The notes beneath the pieces are model-generated. The model worked only from the letters and a program-made list of their open reading frames with translations, was not told where the DNA came from and ran no database searches. Shown here piece after piece: positions 1 through 10,745 of a DNA stretch of 64,000 nt (position 1 is its first letter; every line of letters begins with the position of its first letter). This stretch comes from Linanthus parryae (Eukaryota > Streptophyta > Magnoliopsida > Ericales > Polemoniaceae): NCBI GenBank assembly GCA_023055425.1, contig JALGPY010000007.1:15572001-15636000 (forward strand), in the 5' to 3' direction. The position numbers and the translations under genes were made by a program.

Positions 1-1077
1 GACCCCGTATCGTTGGGCTTTCCTGTAAATATAAATCTCATTATCTCCGCACGAATGTTGGTGTATTCTTTTCAAGGTTGCTCGACCTTCCTCTTCTGTC
101 ACGCATCGCATGAGAATCCCCCCAGGGCCATTGTAGTATAGCAGGCCATCGTGTATACAAAACCACTTGAAAGAAACCCAAGTTTCTTTGCTGGTCCCGT
201 CAGCCATTGCGCGCATGATGAGCTTTCTCCAATCTTCTTCTTCATGGGACTCTTCTTCACATAGGTCTCTACCGAAGACGGAGTCGTCTTGACTTCGATG
301 GAAATTTTTTCTGGGCATTTATCAAAGCTGAGTTTTGACCCTAGAGTAGCCAACGCGTCTGCATGTTGATTATCCGATCTGGGCGTGTGCTCGTATCTGA
401 CAGATTCGAGCTTCTGAACCAACTTCTGCATGATTGACCTATATTTCAGCAAGTTGCTCTCCTTTAATGCATATTCCCTTGAGGCTTGTTTGACGATTAG
501 CTTGGAGTATCCCATAATGACAAGATTCTGAACTTCCAGAGCCTTGGCTGCGAGCAGTCATGTGATTAGGGCTTCGTATTCGGCCTCATTAGTAGTCATT
601 GCGAAGTCCAGTTTGGTTGACATTTGGATAACCTTTTGGTCAGGCTTGATCAGCACTACTCCAACTCCTCCTCCTGTTCTTGTTGAAGATCAATCTAAAT
701 GCAACTTCAAATACTGTTCATTGATTGCATATATCTCCGGTCCCTCTATTTCTTCTGACACGGGCTCGTAGTTTGCATCCGGGAACTGGGCTAGCAGATC
801 CGCCAATGCCTGGGACTTGATGGCCTTAGGTCGCGTGCAGATTATATCATACTGGGACATGGTCATATACCATTTTGCAAGTCTTCCATAGGGGGGTGAG
901 TGCGCCAACAAATAGCGTATATGGTCGTGTTTTGTTACAACCACTACTTTGTGAGAAGCAAATTTTAACTTTTCAATGGAGAATAACAGGGCGAGGCAGT
1001 GGCGCTCAATGTCTGTTTATCTGGATTCCGCAGATTGGATCATGCGCGAGATGTAGTATACTGGCCTCTCTTGCCCT
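1..1077 (-). pseudogene. Tat pol 3' part: RNase H, second RNase H, start of integrase
   Basis: The order is read on the minus strand. A gypsy-type RNase H occupies roughly 770-1077, with KFASHKVVVVTKHDHIRYLL near 890-960. A second, archaeal-like RNase H begins near 680 (KLDFAMTTNEAEYEALIT at about 560-620) and ends near 320 with the sequence YEHTPRSDNQHADALATLG, which matches the closing part of that fold. The integrase N-terminal region starts near 130 (LLYYNGPGGILMRCV) and leaves the window. Stops and frame changes lie at about 680, 540 and 100. The second domain is thought to have been acquired from a host-type RNase H in this lineage; that is family knowledge, while the two consecutive domains are seen here. 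Confidence 0.75.
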
Positions 1078-2476
1078 TCAAACTCCTGAGCTAGTAACGC
1101 CCCAATAGACCTCTTTGTTGAGGTTAGATACAGCAGCAGAGGTGATCCTAGTTGGGGCGCGATCATGACTCTTGGAGATGCCAATAACTTTTTTCAATTT
1201 TTCAAACGCAGCTTGATGTTCCACTGTCCATAAGAGCGTCGCGTTCTTCTTAAGCAAGTTGCGGAAACAAAAGGTCAGCTCCGCAGTTGCTTGTATGAAT
1301 CTTCTCAGATATGATAACTTCCCTAGGAATGCCTTCAACACTGTTTGAGACTGTGGCGCAGGTAAGCTAGTGATCGCTGATATTTTCGCGGGGTCAGGCT
1401 CTATCTTGTGTCTGTGAATCACGCAGCCGAGGAACTTTCCGGAAGTTACTCCGAATGCACGCTTCATAGGGTTCATCTTCAATTGAAAGGCTCGACATCC
1501 ATCGAATACTTTCCTTAAATCTTTCAGATGAACCTGCTTTAGATTTGATTTAACCACCAGATCTTCCACATAGAACTCAGCTTCCTGATGCATCATGTCG
1601 TGGAATAAGGTCATCATAGCGCGTTGATACGTGGCCCCTGCATTCTTTAGACCAAACGGCATGACCGTGTAGTTGAAGACTCCCACGGGTGTGATGAATG
1701 CTGTCTTCTTAGCATCCTCCGGGTCCATCTTGATTTTGATTATAGCCACTGAACCCGTCCATGAAGCTAAACATTTCGTGGCCTGCGGTGGAGTCAATTA
1801 AAAGATCTATGTTCGGAAAATGGAAGTCGTCCTTCGGGCAAAATTTGTTCAGGTCCCTGAAGTCGACGCATACACAGAGGCTTCTGTTCTTCTTCAAGAC
1901 AGGCACTATATTTGCGAGCCAGGTAGAATGGTGGTTAGGATCGATGATTTTGGCGTTCAACAGCTTGACGATCTGTTCTTTAATCATGGCGTTTATCTCA
2001 GGCCGAAAATTCCTTGCACTTTTCTTGATTGGCCTTGAGCCTGGAATAACATCCAGTCGATGCATGGTGATGCCTTGATCTAGCCCTGGCATCTCTTCAT
2101 AGTCCCATGCGAATACATCCTTGTATTCTTTCAATAGCTGAACCAACTCGTGTTCCTCCTCAGGGATGAGCTCCACGCTCAAGAAGACCGGCCTCTTATT
2201 CTCTTCAGCAGGGCTTAGGAATACTTCTTTTAGTTCTTGCTTTTGTGGCCTCGGGCGGTCCTCCATGCATTCGGGGGCCTCCTTGATTTCCTTTGACAAC
2301 GGGTTCTTGTCCTCACCCAAAGCCTCTACTAGCTCACAAATTTTCCCAGGGACACTCTTGATGGGGCGGGTCGAAGGTGACCCTGTGCGCCTTCGAATGC
2401 GATAACACTTCCTCCTGTTAGAGTAAAATTTTCCCCCCTGTTTAACCTCGCTGTTGTGTTCTACAACTCTCTTCAA
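1078..2476 (-). pseudogene. Tat pol: reverse transcriptase domain, frameshifted, altered catalytic motif
   Basis: Two overlapping minus-strand frames (1709-2476 and 1078-1797) together form one gypsy reverse transcriptase. The first holds the fingers and first palm segment (CVDFRDLNKFCPKDDFHFP and FSFMDGFSGYNQ). The second holds MPFGLKNAGATYQRAM, the active-site loop and the thumb. A frameshift separates them in the overlap near 1709-1797. At 1561-1572 the usual YVDD active-site box reads YVED, so one of the two metal-binding aspartates is a glutamate. With the frameshift this indicates a non-functional enzyme. The first 90 residues are the protease-RT linker. Confidence 0.88.
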
Positions 2477-3459
2477 GGTATGAATGTTCTTCTTGCTGTA
2501 AGTTACTTTGGGAGCTTATTCCCGCATAGGTTGCTTCTCCTTCGGTTCCTCTCGCATTATCATCACCCCGGCTAGTGATTGGTTCTGGATGTCTTCCCAC
2601 TTGGGTAATGGGGTTGGTTGGAACGGAGCTGTGGTAGCTTCGTCTGCCATTTCTGTGAACCACACTGCTTCAGGCAAGTGTGCTTCTTTCAAGTTGAAAG
2701 GGTTCGTAGAAGCAGGTATTGTGACCACTCCGTCTTTCCAAATGGCTTCATCATCTGATGTGCATTAGAAGGTACAGCATCAAAACGATGTATCCATGTT
2801 CGACCGATGATCATGTGGTAAGTCGTGTCGGCATCAATGACGTGGAACTTGGCAGAACAATCAATCTGCCCAATCTGGATCTCCAAGCGGATCCATCCTA
2901 CGGTCATTCTGCCCAATCTGGAGTCAATTCCAAAGCCCATCAATGAAGAAGGTCTCTTAACGATCTTATTTTGTGAGATTCCTTCCAGCTCCAGGGTGCT
3001 AAGTGGAATCATGTTCACCGCGGCTCCATCATCGACAAAAGCTCTCTTGAACTCTACGTGGTTGATAGAGGCTGTTACGTATAGTGGCCTCTGATGATTG
3101 GCATCAGTCTTTTTGTCTGATTCGTCGAACGTCATGACCAGACCACTTGATCGCGTGGCCCTAACGACTTTCCCATTGGAGATGACCAATTCTTCCCCAT
3201 AATCCTCAGCCACTCCTAAGATTGCTTTCATCATTTCGTGCCTGCAGCCGTTCGAGAAATTCATCTCATCGAAGAATTTAGCAAACTTGGCAGAGTTCTT
3301 CATCCGCTCAGCACGCGAATCTTCTGTGTCGACGCCGTAACCCTCATCCTCATGGATTTCCGCGACCACCGGGGCCTCTGCATCTACGACCTCCTCAATG
3401 CCCACGACCGTAATCATGGCTATTTCCTTCCCCTTGGGCTCTTGTTCATGAGACGACAA
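2477..3459 (-). pseudogene. Tat retropepsin-like protease region
   Basis: A 256-codon open stretch (2689-3459) contains an aspartic protease of the retrotransposon type. The active-site region reads FVDDGAAVNMIPLSTLE, with the catalytic aspartate in DDGAAVN rather than the common DTG/DSG; Tat elements often carry such DxG variants. The downstream beta-hairpin region includes the GRTWIHRFDAVPS stretch typical of the end of the fold. The 2477-2690 interval continues as a proline-rich linker toward RT in a different frame, with stops. This region would process the gag-pol polyprotein. It lies directly after the zinc-binding end of gag, as expected. Confidence 0.8.
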
Positions 3460-4956
3460 GGGGTTGTCACGTACGGCTCATCAACGACTAGTTTCCCCTC
3501 CTTGATTTTCCTATTCATCAACAACCTGATCTTTTTGCACTCTCTTGTGGGGTGCATGACCTGCTTGTGGCATTCGCACCACCTGGGGTCTCACAGCTGC
3601 TCCCCTGTTGGTCTATGTTCTAGCGCAGCCAAAATTCCGTCCTTCCGCCACTTTTTGTAGAGGGTTATGGCGTCGTCAATTGAGCACGGTAAGGGTGGCG
3701 CCTCCTTTGGTGTGGATTGTTGCTGCTTGCGGGAGGATGACACTGTATGCACATCAATATCTCGCCCTCGCTTGTAGTTGAATTTTCCGATCCAGAAGCT
3801 TGAACCGGAAGGTGCGAGGTCACGATCGTTCCTCTTCTTCATCTTCTCCGCCAAGGGCTCAACATTCCTTGTGCTTTCAATCAATCTTGAAAATTCAAAT
3901 TGATTAGCATACCTTTGAACTCATCGCGTATGCCTTGAAGGCATATTTCCCCCAGTCGGCTTTCCAAAACATCGTCAACGCACTCCAAGGACTTGGACCT
4001 GAACCTTTTGATGAAGACGACCCCTTCTTAGTCTTGCCTCTGATACATGCGGGAGAGGTGGATAGTGGTGACTTTCTCCTCTACTTGGAAGAATTTGGTG
4101 TAAAAATTCTTCACCATGTCTTCCCACGTCTTGACGGATCCTTCTTCCAGGGTCCTGTACCACTTGTACGCGACGGCCCCCAGAGACTTAGGAAATTCGC
4201 GCATCAGCAATCTGGTGTCAACTCCATATGGGCCCATCATGTCAACGAATCGCACCACGTGTTCGTGTGCATTCCCACTGACTTCTTCGAAATTCTCCCA
4301 CTTGGGTGCCTTGTACCCGATAGGGTAGGGCATTAAATAAATGTCTCGTGGGATGGGAGGCGCGCTGTTAACCTTCGGGATGACAATATCTGCGAAGCTC
4401 TAGTTCGCAATGATGTTGTCTATCCGTTGTTCCAAGGCTACGAAGCCCGGGATGTAGGGCATGCTTGGATCATAGGGAGGTGGAGGCGGGGGCGCATGGC
4501 TCCCTAGGGCTCCATTTGCATGAAAATGCGATGCGGAGTATGGAGTAGGGTTTCCTGCCGTCATTAGAGACAAACTCAACGGGAGCCCCGACATCTGGAG
4601 AACAGGGCCGCCGAAAGGAGAGAATTGGGCGACGGACGTGTGTACTATGGATGTAGTCGCTGCCCCTGGGGGAGGCAGCTGAGCTGTCGATGGTGGGACT
4701 GAAACCCCTGTAACATTTTTTTAGGCAAAATTTCCCAAGATCGCCATGATTTGGGCGATATGGGTAGACTGAGCCTGCATAATCTGGGCTTGAATCTGGA
4801 TTGTGGCTTGGACTGCCTCCAAAGAGGGTCCATTTTCAGTAGTCGTTTGAGCACGAGTATTGGTGTTAACAATGGTGTTAAGTGGTCCTTCTTCCCTTGA
4901 GGTCTCCTCATTGGAAGGGGCCGGTCACCATCGCGAATGTTTCCATCGAAAGACAT
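3460..4956 (-). pseudogene. Tat gag polyprotein remnant
   Basis: The best start is the ATG at 4956, about 45 bases after the primer site. Open pieces at 4645-4956, 4400-4594, 4028-4333 and 3591-3884 lie in changing frames. The 4028-4333 piece is the recognisable gag core, with FPKSLGAVAYKWYRTLEEGS and TWEDMVKNFYTKFF, matching the retrotransposon gag (capsid) family in which W-x-Y/F-L and F-x-x-F-F segments recur. A Cys/His-rich stretch (CECHKQVMHPTREC) near 3555-3590 corresponds to the nucleic-acid-binding end. The N-terminal part is proline-rich and low complexity. Several stops and frameshifts make it non-functional. Confidence 0.8.
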
Positions 4957-4999
4957 TTCTGTAGGTTTCGCATGATTGAACCTCTGAAAGTGGGTGTTT

Positions 5000-5015
5000 C
5001 ACGTCGGGTTCACCA
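5000..5015 (-). other. Primer binding site of Tat element
   Basis: The minus strand reads TGGTGAACCCGACGTG three bases after the LTR end. It starts with TGG, the complement of a tRNA CCA tail, and sits where a primer binding site must be. The matching tRNA was not identified. Confidence 0.6.
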
Positions 5016-5018
5016 AAT

Positions 5019-5627
5019 TGTGCGCAAGTAAATCCTTCGAAGAGATCCAAGTGTGCACCTCATGTAGGGTATAAGAACACAGAGAGATGTAGGGTGTGTG
5101 TAGGGAGAGGGTAAGCAATGGTAACTGTGTGTGAGAGAGAGAGAGAGAGACATCTTAATAGCAAACTGGAGAGTTTCTAGAGTTCCAGGGTCGCAACGGA
5201 GGGCTAACGATCCTATATATAGTGGGGAAGTGACCGTTGTGAGGGGGTTAATGCACCATAAATGGCGGCTTAATGGTAGCCCCCGTAATGGCACGTTCGA
5301 CCGTGTATATATGAATCGTTAGGCACCTGACCGTACATACCGGAGACCGTTATGAGGTCAAGCCGGGTTTATAGGACTTGGCTTAAGTCTCTCAAAGCAG
5401 TTACAAAGGGTCGCGCGCGAGCTTGGTTGTCGCGCGCGCTACGAGCCTTACCTTAGCCTCCGAACCACTAAGTCCCTACAAGTCCCGTGTTGGTACGCGA
5501 GGGCTCTGTCTCGCAGCCCCCACATGGACAAGAATAGGTAGTTGTCCGGTGTGTATGGAGCACAGCTGGGTGTGCTGGATGGCTGCCATGTGGCTGTGAT
5601 CTGTCTGTCTGGAAAGCACCATCTACA
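5019..5627 (-). repeat. 5' LTR of Tat element (609 bp)
   Basis: The plus strand starts TGTGCGCAAG and ends ATCTACA, giving TG...CA termini. Both ends are fixed by comparison with the related solo LTR at 39932-40558. On the minus strand a TATA-like CTATATATAGG lies at about 5211-5221, a plausible transcription start for the element. The LTR also contains a GA microsatellite at 5131-5150 and a GC-rich hairpin (5410-5441) upstream of the TATA sequence that is conserved in the solo copy. It would have driven transcription leftward through gag-pol. Confidence 0.88.
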
Positions 5628-6480
5628 TGTGACTTCATACATTATAATTAGTTGTAATAGGGTAGCTACTTCATTGTTGTTTTCCTTTGTAAAAAAGATG
5701 TGACACAACCGGTCCAATTCTAAAGACCTTCACCCTATCGAGAGCTCTAGGCTAGACTATAAATATGGGGAGAGGGGACACCCAGACACAAACCCCGTCC
5801 ATATTTGTCTGTTCTATTTGGCTTATTTATGTTGGAACCTCCTGATGTTTTAGAGAGGGGGTGAGGTCTTGGGGGAATGCATTGAGGGCTAGTTTGGGAA
5901 TGTTGTGGCGGTGCTAGAAAGCTTCTGTGTAAAAACATTGCGGAAAAGCTGCTGTGAATTCATGATAAAATGTTGTTTGGTAAATATTACGTAAAATCTG
6001 CTGTGAAATATTGACATAGTAATTTTGTGTTGGGTAAAATTAATTGTGAAGTTGCTGTGAGAGGGTAAACTGACAAAAATATATGACTCGTGTCATTTTC
6101 GTAAAGATAAGTATTGATATTTTAAAAAATTGTAAGGTTAAAGTCGGTTGTAGATAAATTAATCAAAAGCACTTTCTGGATAAGCATCACCCCCCTTGCT
6201 TCCTGAAAACTTCTGTGGGACAGTAAAAACTGTCTGGAAAAGCAGAAATTTTATTTTTACCAAACACACTAAAACAGCTTCTGCTGTCGGAAAGCAACCG
6301 TATTGGCAGCAGAAACATTCCCAAACTCACCCTAAGAAAGTGTAAATACAAGTATTCCTTATATTTTAAATTCTTGCATTCTATTAATCACGAGGAAGGT
6401 TTGTAGGTGTTTTTGCCTCTGATTCGTAAAAGCTTGATTTTGGCACGAGAGCGGTAGGTATTACAACGGATTATATATGT
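5628..6480 (+). other. No gene; possible old LTR relic split by a MITE
   Basis: Outside the MITE this stretch has no coding signal. A TATA-like CTATAAATA lies at 5757-5765. A sequence resembling a degenerate initiator-Met primer site (TTGGCACGAGAGCGG, near 6437) follows a stretch of LTR-like U5 composition. This suggests a plus-oriented LTR, but no second copy is present and its ends cannot be fixed. Confidence 0.3.
5886..6332. mobile_element. Tourist-like (PIF/Harbinger-type) MITE, 447 bp
   Basis: Terminal inverted repeats read GGGCTAGTTTGGGAATGTT on the left and GGGTGAGTTTGGGAATGTT on the complement of the right end, with two mismatches. The flanks are TGA (5883-5885) and TAA (6333-6335), an imperfect 3-bp duplication of the TTA/TAA kind used by PIF/Harbinger. 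No coding capacity is present. The interior is AT-rich and rich in imperfect hairpins. Confidence 0.7.
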
Positions 6481-6937
6481 GGCCGAGGGTTGGCAATGCA
6501 CACGACTCCCACAATTGCGCATAGCAGTCAAACGCAATGAAAACAAATTTTTTGTTGCCTAATAATACCTGCCAAGGACCCATGTGAAGGAGCATAATAT
6601 GATTTTCGAAGGTTTACCTCAGTCGCACTCAATGATGACGACCACGAACGCTGAAAGTGCATCGCCTCTACAGTATCCACACTAACGGACCTGGTCTTGA
6701 CTCTCTCTTCGCTGGTACTAGCCTCCTGGAGGAAGATGAATGATTTTGACTCATGAAATCAGTTGATCACGGACGTCTCGAACTTCACTCTCTCAAAACC
6801 CCAGCTATTATGTATCTGATATGAATAGTGTTGAAAGCATCATAACCCTAGCCACGGTGCTAGGGAATTTATATGGGCGAGAGAATTCGACTTTCAAGTT
6901 AATCCTAACACTTAAGATGAGTAAGTGAAATCTATAA
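6480..6937 (-). repeat. Left part of an older copia-type LTR interrupted by the young copia element
   Basis: The sequence shares scattered blocks with the start of the 6938-8358 LTR (GCGCA..., ACGCAATGAAAACAAA). It ends in the target duplication TATAA (6933-6937). Its continuation is at 15415-16354. The outer left boundary is uncertain by tens of bases. Confidence 0.5.
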
Positions 6938-8358
6938 TGTAGGGTTTTGAGTCATGGATGCGCAACGGAAACAAAATAAACCATGCAAAACCCTCCAAGG
7001 ATCACAAGTCAAGAGACATAACGATGGTAAAGGAAGAAATTAATCAACACACCTTAGGGTTCTCCTTTGATGACTTCAAACGCGAATTGTGTCACGTTCT
7101 CTATGGTTGATCCACGCCTAGAGTTGATCCTAGATCTCCCAATTCCTTGGTGCTAGTCCGGAAAGAGGAAGAGGAAGAAAAATCACGCAAAACGAGACCA
7201 AAAGGGGGCTCTCGGCCTCCTTTGTGGCCGACGGGATGGGCGGCGGCAAGAGGGGCAGTCGGCTCCTCTTGTTGCTTCCTCTCTCTCCTTTTGTTCTCTC
7301 CCACTCTTGTTATGTTCAATAATGAGCATAAGTCATGGGAAGGAAGGAAGGAAGGTCCTTTATATAGTCCAACAACTCCTTGCCAACTACCTAAAGGACT
7401 TGTTCTAGTCCTACTAGAATTCAATTTAGTCCCTTCCTTCCAAATTAGTCCCTACTAAGTTTGAAAGGTTTTGCAAAGTGATTCTTCTAATTAATTAATC
7501 CAATTAATTAATTCCCAAATCTAGTTCAACTCTATATAGCGTGTGACCCCATAGGTTCTATCTAGTTGGTAGCAACTATTTGCTAATATGGAGCGGTTTC
7601 TAGCAAAACATCCATTCTAGCCAACTAATAGAATAGTCATCTTGACAACCTTGTACAAGTAATTGTCTCATCCCTTTTTCTCTATATCCGGATTGGACAC
7701 GAGACATACAAGTCACACTCGTATATCCAATCCACAATTTCTCGATCCATGGAAATAGCCTTATTCGTGCAAATAACATCAATATCCTATATTGATTTAT
7801 TTGAGTCTGGCCAGACATTCTATAAGCACTATCCCTCGAGTGGCCTAGGATATTTGCTCCCGTTATGTGGGAGGGAAAAATTCTATCTACGTCCACTACG
7901 ATCTCTAAGCTTGCTTCTTATTGTATCCAATACACGCCTTTATAACTACCCAGTTACGGTGTAGCGTTTAACGCTACCAAAATCACAATAATCCACAACT
8001 AGAGTATCTAGTGACTTCAAGTCTAAGGATGACAATACCATTGCACCGCGAGAAGCGCTTGTGACTCAACATAACATGTATGTAGCCTTCTCGGAGATGG
8101 GTCAATCCAGTGCAACATTACCCTTAATGCACACCTATGTGTTGGATCGTGATATCTCCATATCAATCCAACCCCATACTAGTCTATAGATGATTGTCCC
8201 ATTAATCATTATACTGGACTAGGGATATTTAAGATAAACAACACAATTGTAAATCTAAGGACTTCATTATATTAAATATCCAATAAATAATAAATGAATT
8301 TCTAGCCACAAATAAATTCATACTAAACTAGATTGCCTCTAGGGCATCTATTCAAACA
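6938..8358 (-). repeat. 3' LTR of copia element (1421 bp)
   Basis: Starts TGTAGGGTTTTGAG and ends ATTCAAACA on the plus strand. On the minus strand TATATAAAGG at about 7350-7360 is a clear TATA box. Apparent open frames in this LTR recur in the other copy and are not genes. Confidence 0.95.
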
Positions 8359-8373
8359 GTCTCCCACTTGCAC
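8359..8373 (-). other. Polypurine tract of copia element
   Basis: The minus strand reads GTGCAAGTGGGAGAC immediately before the 3' LTR, the usual position and composition of the plus-strand primer. Confidence 0.85.
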
Positions 8374-10745
8374 TAGAGCCAATATGGCGCATCTCGTATG
8401 CCCATACTCCTAGTGTTCCCTTCATGCTTCCACTGCGTGAGGGGCTTTGTAAGCGGGTCTGACAGATCCTTATCTGTAGGAATCTTGCATATCCGAACGT
8501 CTCCTCGATCGATAATATCTCGAATCAGATGAAACTTCGTGAGCACGTGCTTGGAATTCTGGTGCGACCTGGGTTCCTTCGATTGCGCGATCGCCCCAGT
8601 GTTGTCACAGTACAACTCGACTGGATCCGCAATGCTAGGAACCACACCAAGTTCAGAAACAAACTTTCTGATCCAAACAGCTTCCTTTGCTGCGCCATTT
8701 GCAGCAATGTACTCAGCCTCTGTTGTAGAATCAGCTACCGTCTCTTGCTTGGAACTCTTCCAGCTCACCGCTGCTCCATTCCGGCAAAACACATTTCCCG
8801 ACTGTGATCTAAAGTCATCTCTGTCGGTTTGGAAGCTTGCATCAGTGTAACCCCTTACACGCAACTCTTCCTCACCGCCAAATATCAAGAAAGCATCCTT
8901 AGTTCTTCTCAAGTACTTTAGGATGTTCTTGACTGCAATCCAGTGACTCTCACCCGGATTGGATTGGTATCTGCTTGTCATACTCAAGGCATATGACACG
9001 TCTGGTCTAGTACATAACATGGCGTACATGATAGATCCTATGGCCGAGGCATAGGGAATTCTACTCATGCGTTCCTTCTCAATCTCATTGGAAGGACAAC
9101 CACTCTTCGAAAGAGTGATTCCATGTGACATGGGCAAGAATCCCTTCTTGGAATCTTGCATGTTGAACCGTTTCAACACCTTGTCAATATATGTACTTTG
9201 ACTTAGGCCTAGCAACCTCTTAGATCTATCTCTATAGATCTTTATACCGAGTATATAGGCTGCTTCCCCTAAGTCCTTCATTGAGAAACACTTCCCTAGC
9301 CAATCTTTAACAGATTGTAGCATGGGAACGTCGTTTCCAATGAGTAGTATGTCATCTACATACAAGACCAGAAAAGCGACAGAGCTCCCACTAACCTTCT
9401 TGTAGACACAAGACTCATCTTCGTTTCTGATGAAGCCAAACTCTTTGACTACTTCATCAAAACGTCGATTCCAACTCCTAGAAGCTTGCTTCAATCCATA
9501 AATGGATCGTTGCAGCTTACAGAATTTGTTGGCTTGCTTTGGATCCTCAAAACCCTCCGGCTGTATCATATACACGTCCTCGAGGAGATTCCCATAAAGG
9601 AATGCTGTTTTGACATCCATCTGCCAAATCTCATAGTCGTGGTTTGCTGCAATCACAAGTAGGATTCGGATGGATTTGGTCATAGCGACTGGTGAAAAGG
9701 TTTCATCATAGTCAATACCATGAATCTGTCTGAATCCTTTAGCCACCAACCGGCCCATATAGGTAATCACATTACCATCCATGTCGATCTTCTTCTTGAA
9801 GACCCACTTGCACCCTATGGGCCGCGCCCCTTCGGGTGGTTCCACCAAAGTCCATACTTTGTTGGTATACATGGATTCCATCTCGGATCTAATGGCTTCT
9901 AGACACTTCTGCGAGTCTGGGCCCTTCATGGCCTCCTCATAGGTAGTAGGCTCATCATCTATGAGCATCGTGTCACCGGAATCGTTCACGAGAAGTCCAT
10001 ACCTCTCGGGTTCCTGGCGCACTCTACTAGATCTACGAAGCTCTTGTGTTACCTGAACAGGTTGCTCCACAACTGCTTGTGGCTCCTGTTCATGTTCCAT
10101 AATCGGTTCAGTGATTTGTGGTTCTTGAACCTCTTCAAGCTCTACATTCCTCCCACTTGCTTCTTTAGAGACAAACTCTCTTTCTAGAAACACGCCGGTC
10201 CGAGCAACAAACACTTTGTTCTCGGTTTGATTGTAGAAGTAGTATCCCTTAGTTTCCTTAGGGTACCCCACAAATTTACACTTATCCGATTTCGGCCCTA
10301 GCTTGTCTGATTGTAAACGCTTTACATAGACATCGCAGCCCCAAATCCTCATGAACGACAGTGTGGGACGCCTCCCACTCCACATCTCATATGGTGTCTT
10401 CATGACTGATTTAGATGGAACACGGTTAATGGTGAAAGCTGCACTTAATAGAGCCAAGCCCCAAAATGATAATGGAAGGTCGGTTTGACACATCATAGAT
10501 CGAACCATATCCAATAGGGTTCGATTCCTCCTCTCAGACACGCCATTCCATTGTGGCGTTCCGGGTGGAGTGAGTTGGGACACGATCCCACACTCTCTAA
10601 GATAATCGTCAAACTCTTGGCTTAAGTATTCTCCTCCATGATCCGATCGTAGAGCCTTGATACTCTTGCAAAGTTGCTTCTCTACTTCATTCTTGAATTC
10701 TTTGAACACTTCAAATGATTCGGATTTTTCCCTCATGAGGTACAC
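8373..10745 (-). pseudogene. Copia pol: integrase catalytic part, reverse transcriptase, RNase H
   Basis: This 790-codon frame begins inside integrase. It has the second and third catalytic residues of the DDE core (RSDHGGEY and WNGVSERRNRTLLDMV), followed by a linker. Reverse transcriptase follows with KWVFKKKIDMDGNVI, QMDVKTAFLYGNL, YGLKQASRSWN and the active site VLYVDDILLIGND. RNase H comes last, with YTDASFQTD and TTEAEYIAANGAAKEAVW. These domains reverse-transcribe and integrate the element. The frame is intact after its broken start, and the active-site residues of RT and RNase H look normal. It is joined to the upstream frame by a frameshift at about 10735-10750. Confidence 0.93.

Larger units (their letters stand above)
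1..5627 (-). mobile_element. Tat-lineage Ty3/gypsy LTR retrotransposon, decayed, truncated by window edge
   Basis: A minus-strand element read from its 5' LTR (5019-5627) through primer site, gag, protease, reverse transcriptase, a first RNase H and a second RNase H to the start of integrase, where the window ends. The order protease-RT-RNase H-integrase is that of Ty3/gypsy. The second RNase H copy after the first is the feature that marks the Tat/Ogre lineage among plant gypsy elements. Every coding domain is broken by stops or frameshifts, so the copy is inactive. The 3' LTR lies left of position 1, so the target-site duplication cannot be tested; the candidate right-hand copy is TGTGA at 5628-5632. 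A solo LTR of the same family sits at 39932-40558. Confidence 0.9.

Noticed and set aside
7147..7458. Plus-strand open frame repeated at 14273-14509
   Set aside because: It lies in both LTR copies of the copia element, opposite to its transcription, and has no domain.
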